Assembly (NCBI RefSeq): GCF_019890935.1
Contig: NZ_CP082333.1
Span: forward strand, 274,001 to 338,000
From: Exiguobacterium acetylicum
Lineage (GTDB): Bacteria; Bacillota; Bacilli; Exiguobacteriales; Exiguobacteriaceae
DNA length: 64,000 nucleotides
Reading direction: 5' to 3'
This document shows, piece after piece, positions 25,023 through 33,909 of the stretch; the first letter of the stretch is position 1; each line of letters opens with the position of its first letter. Under the pieces are notes generated by a model. The model searched no databases, had not been told where the DNA came from, and saw nothing but the letters and a program-made list of their open reading frames with translations. The position numbers and the translations under genes were made by a program.

Positions 25023-25050
25023 GGAGGTGACCCCTGTTTAGGGGATTTTG
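25023..25050 (+). promoter_or_regulatory. Split ribosome binding site with hairpin before the mpfA TTG start
   Basis: GGAGGTGA (25023-25030) is 17 bases from the TTG start at 25048, too far for normal use. Between them CCCCT-GTTT-AGGGG can form a five-pair hairpin. Looping it out leaves six bases between GGAGG and TTG, close to ideal. The AGGGG arm itself is only three bases from the start. Confidence 0.5.
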
Positions 25051-26364
25051 GATACTATATTATTCATCAATTTATTTTTAGTGGTCTTGTTGATTGCGTT
25101 GACGGCGTTTTTCGTCGGATCGGAATTTGCTGTCGTTAAAGTTCGGATGTCGCGTTTGGATCAAATGATTCAAGAAGGGAACAAAAGTGCCGTCCTTGCG
25201 AAAAAAATCGCGGGCGATCTCGACTACTACTTGTCTGCCTGTCAGCTTGGTATCACGGTCACGGCACTTGGTCTTGGGGCACTTGGTGAACCAACCGTTG
25301 AAAAGATCTTACATCCTGTCTTCGACGACTTCGGGATCTCTGCTGCTGTTTCGACACTCTTGTCGTTTGGTATCGCATTCGTATCCGTCACGTTCTTACA
25401 CGTCGTCATCGGTGAACTCGCTCCGAAGACGCTTGCGATTCAGTATGCAGAACGCATGACATTGTTGTTTGCCCGTCCACTTTATGTGTTCGGTAAAATC
25501 ATGTACCCATTCATTTGGTTACTCAACGGTTCAGCGCGCTTATTCCTCGGTCTGTTCGGTGTCAAACCAGCAGGGCACGAACAAGCCCACTCGGAAGATG
25601 AATTGAAAATCATCATGGCGCAAAGTTTCCAAAGTGGTGAAATCAACCAAACGGAACTTGCCCTCATGCAAAACGTCTTTGCGTTTGATGAGCACATCGT
25701 CAAAGACTTGATGGTGCCGCGGATGCGGATGGAGACGATCTCGGAACGTTTGACGAAGGATGAACTGATGGAAATCTTCATGGATAATCCGTACACGCGT
25801 TATCCGGTCACAGAAGAAAATGATAAGGACCGAATTCTCGGATACGTCAACGTCAAGGAAGTCTTGACGGATTATGCGAACGGCAATGAGCATCCGGTGA
25901 CACACTATATCAAGGATTTACCGGTTGTTTCGGAAGTGACGTCGCTTCAAGAGACACTTCGCAAGATGAAACGGACCCGCACTCATCTCGTTCTCGTCGT
26001 CGATGAATACGGCGGAACAGCAGGTCTCGTCTCGATGGAAGACTTACTCGAAGAAATCGTTGGTGAAATCCGTGATGAATTCGATGCAGATGAAGTCGAA
26101 GAAATCGAACAGGTCAAATCGGACGAGTTCCTACTCGACGGTACAGTCTTGCTCTCTGACTTGGAAGAGCGTTTCAATATTCGTTTTACGAATGTCGAAG
26201 ATGTCGATACGATCGGTGGCTGGATTCAGATGCACAACATCGATCTTCAGCCAGGTGAACATATCGACACACCGGACTTCTCCGTCGAAGTGATGGAGAT
26301 GGAAAACTATCAAATCAACCGCGTCAAGATTTGGTTGCATCCAGCTGAACAAGCAGAAGCATAA
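25048..26364 (+). CDS. mpfA: CNNM/HlyC-type transporter, probable magnesium exporter
   Basis: A membrane protein of 438 residues with a DUF21/CNNM membrane domain (residues 1-190), two CBS domains (around 205-330) and a CorC-HlyC C-terminal domain (340-435). Typical stretches are LSACQLGITVTALGLGALGE, HVVIGELAPKTLAIQ, LMVPRMRMETI and LVVDEYGGTAGLVSMEDLLE. Bacillus MpfA (YhdP) protects against excess magnesium; the same role is inferred. The start is a TTG because no ATG or GTG lies in frame before the first helix. It follows the merR gene by 36 bases, a pairing also found in Bacillus. Confidence 0.9.
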   Translation: MDTILFINLFLVVLLIALTAFFVGSEFAVVKVRMSRLDQMIQEGNKSAVLAKKIAGDLDYYLSACQLGITVTALGLGALGEPTVEKILHPVFDDFGISAAVSTLLSFGIAFVSVTFLHVVIGELAPKTLAIQYAERMTLLFARPLYVFGKIMYPFIWLLNGSARLFLGLFGVKPAGHEQAHSEDELKIIMAQSFQSGEINQTELALMQNVFAFDEHIVKDLMVPRMRMETISERLTKDELMEIFMDNPYTRYPVTEENDKDRILGYVNVKEVLTDYANGNEHPVTHYIKDLPVVSEVTSLQETLRKMKRTRTHLVLVVDEYGGTAGLVSMEDLLEEIVGEIRDEFDADEVEEIEQVKSDEFLLDGTVLLSDLEERFNIRFTNVEDVDTIGGWIQMHNIDLQPGEHIDTPDFSVEVMEMENYQINRVKIWLHPAEQAEA

Positions 26365-26368
26365 GATG

Positions 26369-26401
26369 GTCGGTTCCTCATGGAGGAACCGGCTTTTTTT
26401 T
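26369..26401 (+). terminator. Terminator of mpfA
   Basis: CGGTTCCTC and GAGGAACCG form a tight hairpin with an ATG loop, followed by eight T residues. Confidence 0.92.
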
Positions 26402-26543
26402 CATCGCATCAGTCAAAAAATCAAGAATGGACGGATTGTGCGAACTTTCAGCCGTCATGATAGGAGAATGCAGAGAGGAGCGGGAATGTAATCTAATACG
26501 ACTTTATTGTTGATTCGCGTCCTATGAAACGAGGAGGTATTCC

Positions 26544-28220
26544 GTGCTCGAGCAGATTCCATTCTTACTGAGTCGTTTAGGTATGTTAGCACTGTTAGCC
26601 TTTTTATTGTCCCAGTGGCGCATTTCCCGATACATATTCAAGATGGACCGCGGAATGAATCTTCCACTGCTCTTTGCATTCGTGTCATCCGGTATTTTGA
26701 TGAACTACGCAGGAATTGAACTTTCGCAAGATACGACGATTGATCCGTTACTCGGATTAGCTGTCGAGAAGGATGCCCTGTTGCTCGATACCCGACTCGC
26801 TGTCATCGTGACGAGCGGATTGATTGGGGGACCAGTGATCGGCGGCATCACGGGATGTTTGGTTGGTCTACACCGCTACGTACTCGGCTCGTTAGGAGCA
26901 GAAGCCGGTTGGATCATCGCCATGCTCGCTGGACTTGCGAGCGGCTGGTATCGAAAACGCTGGCGTTTGCATGATGGTTATGCGCTCGTTCCACCAATCG
27001 GTATCGTATTGACGGCATTATTGTTCGAAAGTGGGATTACATTATTACTTGCACCTGATACAGCAGAAGCACTTGATTTGATGAGTCGTGCTGCTTTTCC
27101 GTTACTATTTGCAAACATGTGTGGGGTCGTGCTGTTCATCATGATCTTACGAACACAACTTCGACTCGAAGGCGATCTTTTCGTCCGCCAGACCGAGCGT
27201 TCCGATCGTCTACTGCAAGCGTTACAACCCTTACGAAAGCAGGGATTGACTTCGGAAGTCGCGCGGCAGATCGGAGCGACATTATTGAAGGAAACGAAGA
27301 TGCAACGGATCGTCGTGCTCGGGGCGACAGAGGTCGTCATCGATATGACGGACCAGCAACCAGCAGTCTGCGGCGAGCAACCAAGACGTGAGGAACAACG
27401 ATGGATCGAAGCAGAAGAACCCGTCCGACAGGAAGACGAGCAGACGGGACAAATTCTCAGTTTTCATCCGATGCGCATTAACGGTCAAAAGGCAGGTGTC
27501 ATCTGTTACTTTTCGAAAGACTTATTTGACGACACCGTCGAGCGGATGACGGAACAACTCGTCCGTTTATTAGCACGAGAGCTGCATATGCATCGAGAAG
27601 ATCAGTTGCTCCGGTTAAGCGTAAGAAAGATGAAACCGATGTTACATGTCAGCTATCTGAAAGGCATCATCGAAGAAATCCAGCGGACAGCTGATCCAGG
27701 AACTCCTGTGAAACATCAACTGAATGCGCTACTTCAACTGTTGACGGCAGCGACGCGGCATGATGAACATCCACTCCGCGAGGAACTGGCGACCCTGAAG
27801 GCCTATTTATCACTAGAAGGAACACGACGTCGCCCGAATCAACTGACCTCCGCTGATATCACGGTCGATCTTGATATCGAGACCGCTGTTGAAGAATACT
27901 TCGTCTTTCCATTCCTTGTGACGCAGCTCGTCGATAATGCACTGCGTCATGGGTTCGTAAAGGCAGGACGACATCACCGGATTGATGTCCGTGCTTTCAA
28001 GGCGACGACAGACTGGGTCATTGAAGTCACAGATAACGGACAGGGGATGCCGCTTGCTGTGATGCAACAACTGGATCAACAGGAAGCGGGGGATTCGAAC
28101 CTGTTCCTGATTCGACGCGCATTAGACGTGACATACGGTCCGACTGCAACATTACACGTCCACTCGATCATCCATCAAGGGACTCGGATCGAAGTGCGAT
28201 TACCACTTCCGTCTCTGTAA
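26544..28220 (+). CDS. LytS-like sensor with 5TM domain and altered histidine box
   Basis: A 558-residue membrane protein built like LytS-type kinases: a 5TMR_LYT membrane domain (residues 1-195), a GAF-like region (205-345), then a HisKA_7TM/HATPase part (350-555). The nucleotide-binding motifs are present: QLVDNALRHGF (N box) and VTDNGQGMP (G1). The phospho-acceptor box, normally QINPHFLFN, reads RKMKPMLHVSY, so the His after Pro is Met. No LytR-type regulator gene is adjacent. GTG at 26544 follows GAGGAGG. It may be a kinase without autophosphorylation or one that uses the nearby His; this is open. Confidence 0.82.
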   Translation: MLEQIPFLLSRLGMLALLAFLLSQWRISRYIFKMDRGMNLPLLFAFVSSGILMNYAGIELSQDTTIDPLLGLAVEKDALLLDTRLAVIVTSGLIGGPVIGGITGCLVGLHRYVLGSLGAEAGWIIAMLAGLASGWYRKRWRLHDGYALVPPIGIVLTALLFESGITLLLAPDTAEALDLMSRAAFPLLFANMCGVVLFIMILRTQLRLEGDLFVRQTERSDRLLQALQPLRKQGLTSEVARQIGATLLKETKMQRIVVLGATEVVIDMTDQQPAVCGEQPRREEQRWIEAEEPVRQEDEQTGQILSFHPMRINGQKAGVICYFSKDLFDDTVERMTEQLVRLLARELHMHREDQLLRLSVRKMKPMLHVSYLKGIIEEIQRTADPGTPVKHQLNALLQLLTAATRHDEHPLREELATLKAYLSLEGTRRRPNQLTSADITVDLDIETAVEEYFVFPFLVTQLVDNALRHGFVKAGRHHRIDVRAFKATTDWVIEVTDNGQGMPLAVMQQLDQQEAGDSNLFLIRRALDVTYGPTATLHVHSIIHQGTRIEVRLPLPSL

Positions 28221-28252
28221 CAACAATGGTCTTTTGCCATTGTTGTTTTTTT
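28221..28252 (+). terminator. Terminator of the LytS-like gene
   Basis: CAACAATGG and CCATTGTTG pair around seven bases and are followed by seven T residues, starting right at the stop codon. Confidence 0.92.
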
Positions 28253-28309
28253 GTCTCGTTCCGAGGGTAAATACGAAAACAGGAAAATGTATCGTACAGG
28301 AGGAAGCAG

Positions 28310-29341
28310 ATGATGATTACGACAACAGAAGTGGGACAACTAGGTGATCAGTCCTTGTTACGATTCACGTTACAGAATGTGCATGGGCATAGTATCGATA
28401 TCTTGAACCGAGGCGCAAAAATTCTTGCCATCCGGGTTCCGGATCAACATGGAATGATCGAAAATGTCGTACTCGCGTTTGACGACCTATCAGAATACCA
28501 AGATGATCCGCATCACTTAGGCGCCACGATTGGACGCGTCGGAGGACGAATCGCGAATGGCGCGTTCGCACTCGAAGGGATGACGTACGTCCTTGAGCAA
28601 AATGAGGGCGAGCATCATCTTCATGGAGGAAGCGAAAATTGGGCGAACCGAATGTTCACGCACGAAATCAACGACGACAAACTTGTTCTACGTTTAGATA
28701 GTCCGAGTGGGGAGAACGGCTATCCGGGGCACTTGTCGTTCACGCTGACCTTCGAATGGACGGACGAGAACGTCCTGCATATTCATTATGAAGCGGAGAC
28801 GACAGCTTCGACACCATTCAGTCCGACGAATCATACGTACTTTAATTTGACGGGTGAGGCGAAGACGACGATTGAACAGCATCTGTTACGAATGGATGCA
28901 CCTTTTTATGTTCCGTTGACGAAAGATGCGGTACCGACCGGTGACATTCTCCCGGTGACAGACACCGTCTTTGATTTTCTCGATGCCCGTCCCCTACATG
29001 AAGTGACACATGCATCAGATGAACAACTCCGCCAAGCGGGTAGTGGGGTCGATCATCCTTTCCTGCTTAGAGAGAATGGAGAAATCGTTCTCGACGAACC
29101 AATCAGCGGGCGACGATTGCGCGTCGTGACGGATCAACCGGGAGTCGTCGTCTATACCGCTAATCATTTGTCGGGCGAGTTTACGATTTGCGGAAGACGA
29201 GCAACCCCATACCTCGGAATCTGTTTTGAGACACAAGGATTACCGGATGCGATCAACCAACCGAATTTTCCTTCCGTCGTCTTGCATGCCGATGAGCACT
29301 ATCATAAGCGTACTTCGTTTCATTTTCAGATGATGTCATGA
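28310..29341 (+). CDS. galM: Aldose 1-epimerase (mutarotase)
   Basis: Interconverts alpha and beta anomers of galactose, glucose or related sugars. A beta-sandwich protein of 343 residues with catalytic His in FSPTNHTYFNLTG (around 178) and catalytic Glu in ICFETQGLPDA (around 305); GATIGRVGGRIANG near residue 65 is also diagnostic. GGAGG lies seven bases before the first of two consecutive ATGs. It is not linked to other galactose genes here, so its sugar is unknown. No terminator is visible between it and the degV-like gene 70 bases on. Confidence 0.94.
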   Translation: MMITTTEVGQLGDQSLLRFTLQNVHGHSIDILNRGAKILAIRVPDQHGMIENVVLAFDDLSEYQDDPHHLGATIGRVGGRIANGAFALEGMTYVLEQNEGEHHLHGGSENWANRMFTHEINDDKLVLRLDSPSGENGYPGHLSFTLTFEWTDENVLHIHYEAETTASTPFSPTNHTYFNLTGEAKTTIEQHLLRMDAPFYVPLTKDAVPTGDILPVTDTVFDFLDARPLHEVTHASDEQLRQAGSGVDHPFLLRENGEIVLDEPISGRRLRVVTDQPGVVVYTANHLSGEFTICGRRATPYLGICFETQGLPDAINQPNFPSVVLHADEHYHKRTSFHFQMMS

Positions 29342-29411
29342 CGTTTCTTGCGATTTCCACTTCTGTATATGGTAGGATAAAGCGAGAAGAATCTAACGGA
29401 GGCTAAGGAAA

Positions 29412-30266
29412 ATGACTAAAATAGCATGGGTGACCGATAGTATGGCCTATTTCACGAAGGAAGAGGCAGATGCGATCGGCGTCAATGTCGTACCGATTCA
29501 AATCTTACTCGGTGATACGGCGTATCAAGAGAATGCGATCACGGTCGAGCGACTGTTCCGTGCGCTAGATGCGGACAAAAAGCTGATTGCCAAAACATCA
29601 CAACCAATCTTTGGGGAGTTCGTTGGAACGTACGAACGTCTGAAAGAAGAAGGTTATGACTGTGCGATTGCAGTGCACTGTACGAATGGACTCTCAAGTA
29701 CCGTCCAAAGTTCAGCATCAGCAGCGGAAGCAGCCAGCTTCCCGGTTCATATCATCGACTCGCATACAGCGTTTGAGAACCAACAAGAGTTCATTCGTTA
29801 CGGGATGGAGCTTGCGGCACAGGGGAAATCCGTCGAGGAAATCGTCGTTGCCTTACAAGCGTTGACGAAAAAGACCCATTTCTATATGATCGTCGGTAAT
29901 ATGGAGACGATGCGCCGGGGTGGACGTGTTTCATCTGGTGACTTGTTCCTTGCGAACCTACTCAGCATCAAACCGATCATCACGACGGATGAAGCAGGGA
30001 AAATCGTACCATTCAAAAAAGCGCGTTCTTTAAAGAAAGCTTACATTGAAATGGTTAAACAAATCGACGAATCGATGCGTCAGCACACGTTCTACAAGAA
30101 CCGGATTTATGTCGCGACGACGATGGCGCCGGAAATGGCAGCGGAACTGCGGCAACAAGTCGCAGCGAAGTTTCCGGATTTGACGATTCTCGAAGGCACG
30201 TTCGGACCAGCAATCGGAACGCATGCCGGAGCAGAGACGGTCGGTCTATTCTGGATGAATGATTAA
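29412..30266 (+). CDS. DegV family fatty-acid-binding protein
   Basis: A 284-residue DegV/FakB-type protein, known to hold a fatty acid in a deep cavity and, in the FakAB system, to present it to the fatty acid kinase. The N-terminal domain starts KIAWVTDSMAYF, the TSQP motif (AKTSQPIFGEF) contacts the carboxylate, and GNMETMRRGGRVSSG lies in the second domain. No FakA gene is nearby. It is close behind galM but followed by a strong terminator. The function is known only at family level. Confidence 0.9.
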   Translation: MTKIAWVTDSMAYFTKEEADAIGVNVVPIQILLGDTAYQENAITVERLFRALDADKKLIAKTSQPIFGEFVGTYERLKEEGYDCAIAVHCTNGLSSTVQSSASAAEAASFPVHIIDSHTAFENQQEFIRYGMELAAQGKSVEEIVVALQALTKKTHFYMIVGNMETMRRGGRVSSGDLFLANLLSIKPIITTDEAGKIVPFKKARSLKKAYIEMVKQIDESMRQHTFYKNRIYVATTMAPEMAAELRQQVAAKFPDLTILEGTFGPAIGTHAGAETVGLFWMND

Positions 30267-30280
30267 ATTAAAACGGATAC

Positions 30281-30315
30281 GACAAGAGGCGACGGATTTT
30301 TCCGTCGCCTCTTGT
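30281..30315. terminator. Bidirectional terminator between degV-like gene and crcB pair
   Basis: ACAAGAGGCGACGGA and TCCGTCGCCTCTTGT form a perfect 15-bp stem with a five-T loop, ending the convergent transcripts of both sides. Confidence 0.92.
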
Positions 30316-30320
30316 TTCGT

Positions 30321-30671
30321 TCAAGCTGTAAGTGTGATTCCAAGGAAAGCTGCAAGAATTCCGAAACCATAACTCGAGATGAGATAGAGGGTAAGCACTT
30401 TACGATTTCCGTCCTGAAATAGCTGCAATGTCTCGATTTTGAACGTCGAGAACGTTGTAAACGATCCAAGGAAACCGGTACCTAAGAGTAACGTCCATGT
30501 CGTATCGAGATGCGCACCGATAACGAGTCCAAGCAAAAATGAACCGAGTACGTTAATCAGGAACGTCGCTAGTGGAAATTCGCGTTTCCAAACCGTCTTC
30601 ATCCATTGACTGACAGCAAACCGACTGATGGCGCCGCAAAAAGCACCGATGGCAAGAGCAAGTAGCGTCAT
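30321..30671 (-). CDS. crcB: Fluoride channel CrcB, second subunit gene
   Basis: A small four-helix fluoride channel of the Fluc/CrcB family (116 residues). The pore signature GTGFLGSFTTFSTFKIE is present around residue 67, and an Asn in FLINVLGSFLLG near residue 40. Fluc proteins work as antiparallel dimers. Here two crcB genes abut, the ATG of this one directly following the TGA of the first, so a heterodimer is likely, as in Bacillus with its two crcB genes. Confidence 0.95.
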   Translation of the reverse strand: MTLLALAIGAFCGAISRFAVSQWMKTVWKREFPLATFLINVLGSFLLGLVIGAHLDTTWTLLLGTGFLGSFTTFSTFKIETLQLFQDGNRKVLTLYLISSYGFGILAAFLGITLTA

Positions 30672-31070
30672 TCACTCACGTCCTTTCGTCACGTGACGCA
30701 GTCGTCGTGTTCCGAGCGTGTAACCAAGATAAGATAGGAACAAACCGCCGAATAGGCTGACGAGTACGTAGAGGAACGCGTCCGCTAAATGATGTTCGTT
30801 GAGTAAGGTCACGGTCTCGACGCTGAATGTCGAAAACGTCGTAAAGGAGCCAATGAAACCCGTGCCGATGGCTGTGATCGCATATTGGTGTAAGAGTTTC
30901 GTTCGAAATAAAAAGTGTGTCGCGTAGCCGAGAAGAAAACTCCCAATCAAGTTGATGACAAGCGTTGGCCACGGAAACGGACCAGTCGTCAAGTCGCTAA
31001 TCAGCAGTCCGAGCCCATACCGTGCCGAGGCGCCCAGTATCCCCGCGAAACCTACGAGTACATACAGCAT
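30672..31070 (-). CDS. crcB: Fluoride channel CrcB, first subunit gene
   Basis: A four-helix CrcB/Fluc protein of 132 residues with GTGFIGSFTTFSTFSVE around residue 72 and LVINLIGSFLLG near residue 40; a basic tail RRLRHVTKGRE ends it. It keeps internal fluoride low by exporting the ion. It is the first of two adjoining crcB genes on the minus strand. I looked upstream for the fluoride riboswitch core and did not recognise one. A TTGACG sequence and a CGCTTTC/GAAAGCG hairpin lie in its leader region. Confidence 0.95.
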   Translation of the reverse strand: MLYVLVGFAGILGASARYGLGLLISDLTTGPFPWPTLVINLIGSFLLGYATHFLFRTKLLHQYAITAIGTGFIGSFTTFSTFSVETVTLLNEHHLADAFLYVLVSLFGGLFLSYLGYTLGTRRLRHVTKGRE

Positions 31071-31223
31071 ATGAATCCTCTTTTCTGAAAAAGTCTACGT
31101 TAACCGTACTCCCGCTTTCAAGAAAGCGTCAAGAAAAAAAGTCACTCGAGGGACTTAACGAATGAAATCTTTCTGCCGATGAACAACTGTATGACTTTAA
31201 TAAGGTGAAGGAGTTTGAACAAG
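31071..31223. promoter_or_regulatory. Divergent promoter region of crcB and the chemoreceptor gene
   Basis: On the minus strand TTGACG is a likely -35 for crcB and is joined to an inverted repeat CGCTTTC-TT-GAAAGCG. Further upstream is an 18-bp imperfect palindrome centred on CTCGAG (AAGTC/GACTT arms) next to a run of seven A or T. On the plus strand a motility-type promoter serves the chemoreceptor gene. Confidence 0.5.
31156..31182 (+). promoter_or_regulatory. SigD-type (motility) promoter of chemoreceptor gene
   Basis: TAAC, exactly 15 bases and GCCGATGA match the SigD consensus TAAA-N15-GCCGATAT at most positions. It lies about 40 bases before the chemoreceptor start, which fits the function of the gene. 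Confidence 0.6.
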
Positions 31224-32693
31224 ATGGTATCTGCCCTCGAGCAACAAAGTACAAAGATTTTGTCCCGCCTGATTGCAACGTTAATTACGATCGCGCATCC
31301 ATTGATTTTCTTATTTGCGCAAATGAATTACGTCCCAATCAGTGTGTTTTATCAGTTTTTAGTCGGTGGTTTGATCTTGACGGTCGCGTTGCTTGTGGGC
31401 AACCGCCTACTTGGACATCGTCCGAGCGGGAAGTACGTTCAAGTGACGTTAACGTATTTCGTCCTCGCTCTCGTTTTGATGACCTTGCCGTCGCCGAGCA
31501 TTTGGACGATCGCCTATCTCTACTTGACGATTTCAATCGTCTATTTGATTCCGCGTTTGGTCATTCTCGCCGGAATCCTTGGATTAGTTGAAATGGCTGT
31601 ATTCACAATGCTGGGAACGATTGTCTTTACGAATGCATTCGATTTGATCGTCGCCTATGTCATCTATTTGATGATTTTCTCAGCGGCTGTTTTTGTCGCC
31701 GTCTTTGGACGAAACGTCATGTTAGCCGTCCGCCAAGAACAAGAACGGTCGGAAGCCTACGCGGCAACGTCGCAAATTGCCCTCGAGCAGACGGCAGCAA
31801 CCGCAACGGAAGTAACGACGTTCACGGAAGAGATGAGTGAAACGGTCGACGCGGCGAAGGATTCCTTCAGTCAGGTTGATTTGGCGATGCAACAGCTAGC
31901 AGATGATGCAGCGGGAAGCGTCCAAGCGATTCGTGAAATTCGTCAATTGAATGATCAGCAAGTCAACCGGATGGAGGATGTGACCGTTTCGGTCGATCAC
32001 GCACTCGAGCGCAGTTCGTCCTCGCGAACGACAGCCGAAAAGAGCAGACAGACGATTGGTCTTGCCGGACAATCCCTGCAACAATTAACGACGAGCATGG
32101 ATGATTCGGTCACGTCGTTCGGACAACTTGCTGGACGGTTCCAGGAAATCGTCGCCATCACGTCGAGCATCAATGCGATTGCGGCGCAAACGAACTTGCT
32201 CAGTCTTAACGCATCGATCGAAGCAGCTCGTGCGGGTGAGTTCGGAAAAGGTTTTACGGTCGTTGCGCAAGAAATTCGTAATCTATCAGCACAGACGGCA
32301 GAAGCGTCGAAGGAAATCAATGCGATCATCGAACGGGTTGATCAGGACGTCACGCAAACCGGCAACTCGATTCATGCCAGTACGACATTGTTACGTGAGC
32401 AGGAAGAGCGGATGGCAGAGAGTCAGTTAGCGCTCCAGACGATCGAGATGGATGCGACGGAAGTCGTCGGTTCGATCCAATCGGCGCAGACTCAGTTCGC
32501 GACGATGACGAGCAGTCTTGCCGCCATCACGACAGCAACCGGTCAACTTGATACGTTCATGAATGCGTTGCTCACACAAAGTGAGTCGTTATCCGGTTTG
32601 ACGCGTCATCAAGTCGGTCAGGTCATGGAACTGCAACAGGCGATTCATGCCTTGAACGAGACGGCATCCACCCTTCAGCAAACGAATCGTTAA
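31224..32693 (+). CDS. Methyl-accepting chemotaxis protein with a polytopic membrane domain
   Basis: A chemoreceptor of 489 residues. The N-terminal 170 residues contain about five or six closely packed membrane helices and no extracellular sensor loop. From residue 180 onward is a long coiled coil with the signalling tip [20 protein letters not shown] then [18 protein letters not shown]. Such a membrane layout suggests sensing of a membrane-soluble cue or membrane state. I prefer ATG 31224 (ten bases after AAGGAG) over TTG 31215, which is too near the ribosome binding site. A motility-sigma-type promoter precedes it. Confidence 0.92.
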   Translation: MVSALEQQSTKILSRLIATLITIAHPLIFLFAQMNYVPISVFYQFLVGGLILTVALLVGNRLLGHRPSGKYVQVTLTYFVLALVLMTLPSPSIWTIAYLYLTISIVYLIPRLVILAGILGLVEMAVFTMLGTIVFTNAFDLIVAYVIYLMIFSAAVFVAVFGRNVMLAVRQEQERSEAYAATSQIALEQTAATATEVTTFTEEMSETVDAAKDSFSQVDLAMQQLADDAAGSVQAIREIRQLNDQQVNRMEDVTVSVDHALERSSSSRTTAEKSRQTIGLAGQSLQQLTTSMDDSVTSFGQLAGRFQEIVAITSSINAIAAQTNLLSLNASIEAARAGEFGKGFTVVAQEIRNLSAQTAEASKEINAIIERVDQDVTQTGNSIHASTTLLREQEERMAESQLALQTIEMDATEVVGSIQSAQTQFATMTSSLAAITTATGQLDTFMNALLTQSESLSGLTRHQVGQVMELQQAIHALNETASTLQQTNR

Positions 32694-32696
32694 CGA

Positions 32697-32728
32697 AACA
32701 GCTCCTCATCGATCGATGGGGAGCTGTT
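32697..32728 (+). terminator. Hairpin after the chemoreceptor gene
   Basis: AACAGCTCCTCATCG pairs with CGATGGGGAGCTGTT with one G-T pair. The T-tract after it is poor (GTGTATCTT), so it is a weaker terminator than its stem suggests. Confidence 0.7.
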
Positions 32729-32805
32729 GTGTATCTTCAGACTGTTTGTCGGTAGGACGGACGGGGAAGAAGATAGGGAATGAATATTGAAGGAGGAGTC
32801 AACGG

Positions 32806-33741
32806 ATGAAGGCAGCTTACATTGAACAGTATGGTGGATCGGAACAATTTAAGGTCGGGGAACTGGAAAAGCCAGTCATTGGACCGGATGATGTTTTAAT
32901 CGAAGTCTATGCCGCGAGTGTAAACCCGGTCGATTGGAAGCTACGCGAAGGATACTTGCGTCAAATGTTGAGCTACGAAATGCCGCTCGTCATCGGTTGG
33001 GACGTTGCCGGTGTGATTCAGGAAGTCGGAGAAAACGTCTCCGATCTTCAAGTCGGGGACGCTGTCTTTAGCCGTCCGGAAATCGCTCGCCAAGGAACAT
33101 ATGCGGAGTATGTTGCGGTCGATGCGCATTTAGTTGTGAAAAAACCAGAATCGCTCAGTTTCGCAGAAGCAGCGTCTCTGCCACTCGTCTCGCATACAGC
33201 GTGGCAAGTCATGTTCGAAGTGATGGATGCGAAGCCGGGTGACCGGATCTTCATTGGTGCCGGATCAGGGGGCGTCGGAACGGTTGCGATTCAACTCGCA
33301 AAAGCGAACGGTTTGTACGTCATCACGTCAACAAGTACGAAAAACGTTGACTGGGTAAAAGCACTTGGAGCCGACGAAGTCATCGACTACAAACAGGAAA
33401 ATCCGGCGGATCGTGTTCGCGACGTCGATTTTGTATTCGATACAATGGGCGGCGACAAGCAAGGGGAACTGTATCAGATGCTGAAGCCGAACGGCATGCT
33501 CGTTTCGATTTCTACACCTCCCGATGAAGAGCAAGCGAAGCAACATAATGCACGAACTGCGTATGTCTTCATGCAACCGACCGGTGAGCGTTTGCAGCAT
33601 ATCGCTAAAGCGGTCGAACGTGGCGAGCTACAACCTGTCGTCGACCGGATTTTTGATCTGGATCAAATCAAGGAAGCACATGATTATGGCGAAGAAGGGC
33701 ACGCAAAAGGCAAAATCGTCATCCGGGTCAAAGGAGAATAA
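32806..33741 (+). CDS. Zinc-free medium-chain dehydrogenase (quinone oxidoreductase-like)
   Basis: An NADP-dependent oxidoreductase of 311 residues from the MDR superfamily, zeta-crystallin/quinone reductase branch. The GroES-like N-terminal half has VNPVDWKLREGYL and VIGWDVAGVIQEVG in place of zinc ligands. The Rossmann half has IFIGAGSGGVGTVAIQLAKA near residue 150. It probably reduces quinones or enals. GGAGG lies before the ATG at 32806. It is a single-gene unit with terminators before and after. Confidence 0.92.
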   Translation: MKAAYIEQYGGSEQFKVGELEKPVIGPDDVLIEVYAASVNPVDWKLREGYLRQMLSYEMPLVIGWDVAGVIQEVGENVSDLQVGDAVFSRPEIARQGTYAEYVAVDAHLVVKKPESLSFAEAASLPLVSHTAWQVMFEVMDAKPGDRIFIGAGSGGVGTVAIQLAKANGLYVITSTSTKNVDWVKALGADEVIDYKQENPADRVRDVDFVFDTMGGDKQGELYQMLKPNGMLVSISTPPDEEQAKQHNARTAYVFMQPTGERLQHIAKAVERGELQPVVDRIFDLDQIKEAHDYGEEGHAKGKIVIRVKGE

Positions 33742-33747
33742 GGAGAG

Positions 33748-33783
33748 GAGGGCGCTGAAATCAGCGTTCTCTTTTATTTTTTG
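33748..33783 (+). terminator. Terminator of the oxidoreductase gene
   Basis: GAGGGCGCTGA and TCAGCGTTCTC pair with two G-T pairs and a two-base loop, then a T-rich tail (TTTTATTTTTT). Confidence 0.85.
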
Positions 33784-33909
33784 TCAATCTTTTTATCGAA
33801 CCATAAACAAAAAATAACCTGGTTAAAAAAGTGTAAAGGATAAGGGATTGCTTCTTCCTATACTAAGGCTATCAGACGTGAGTCAGCCACATTAAAAGGA
33901 GGAAGTAAC

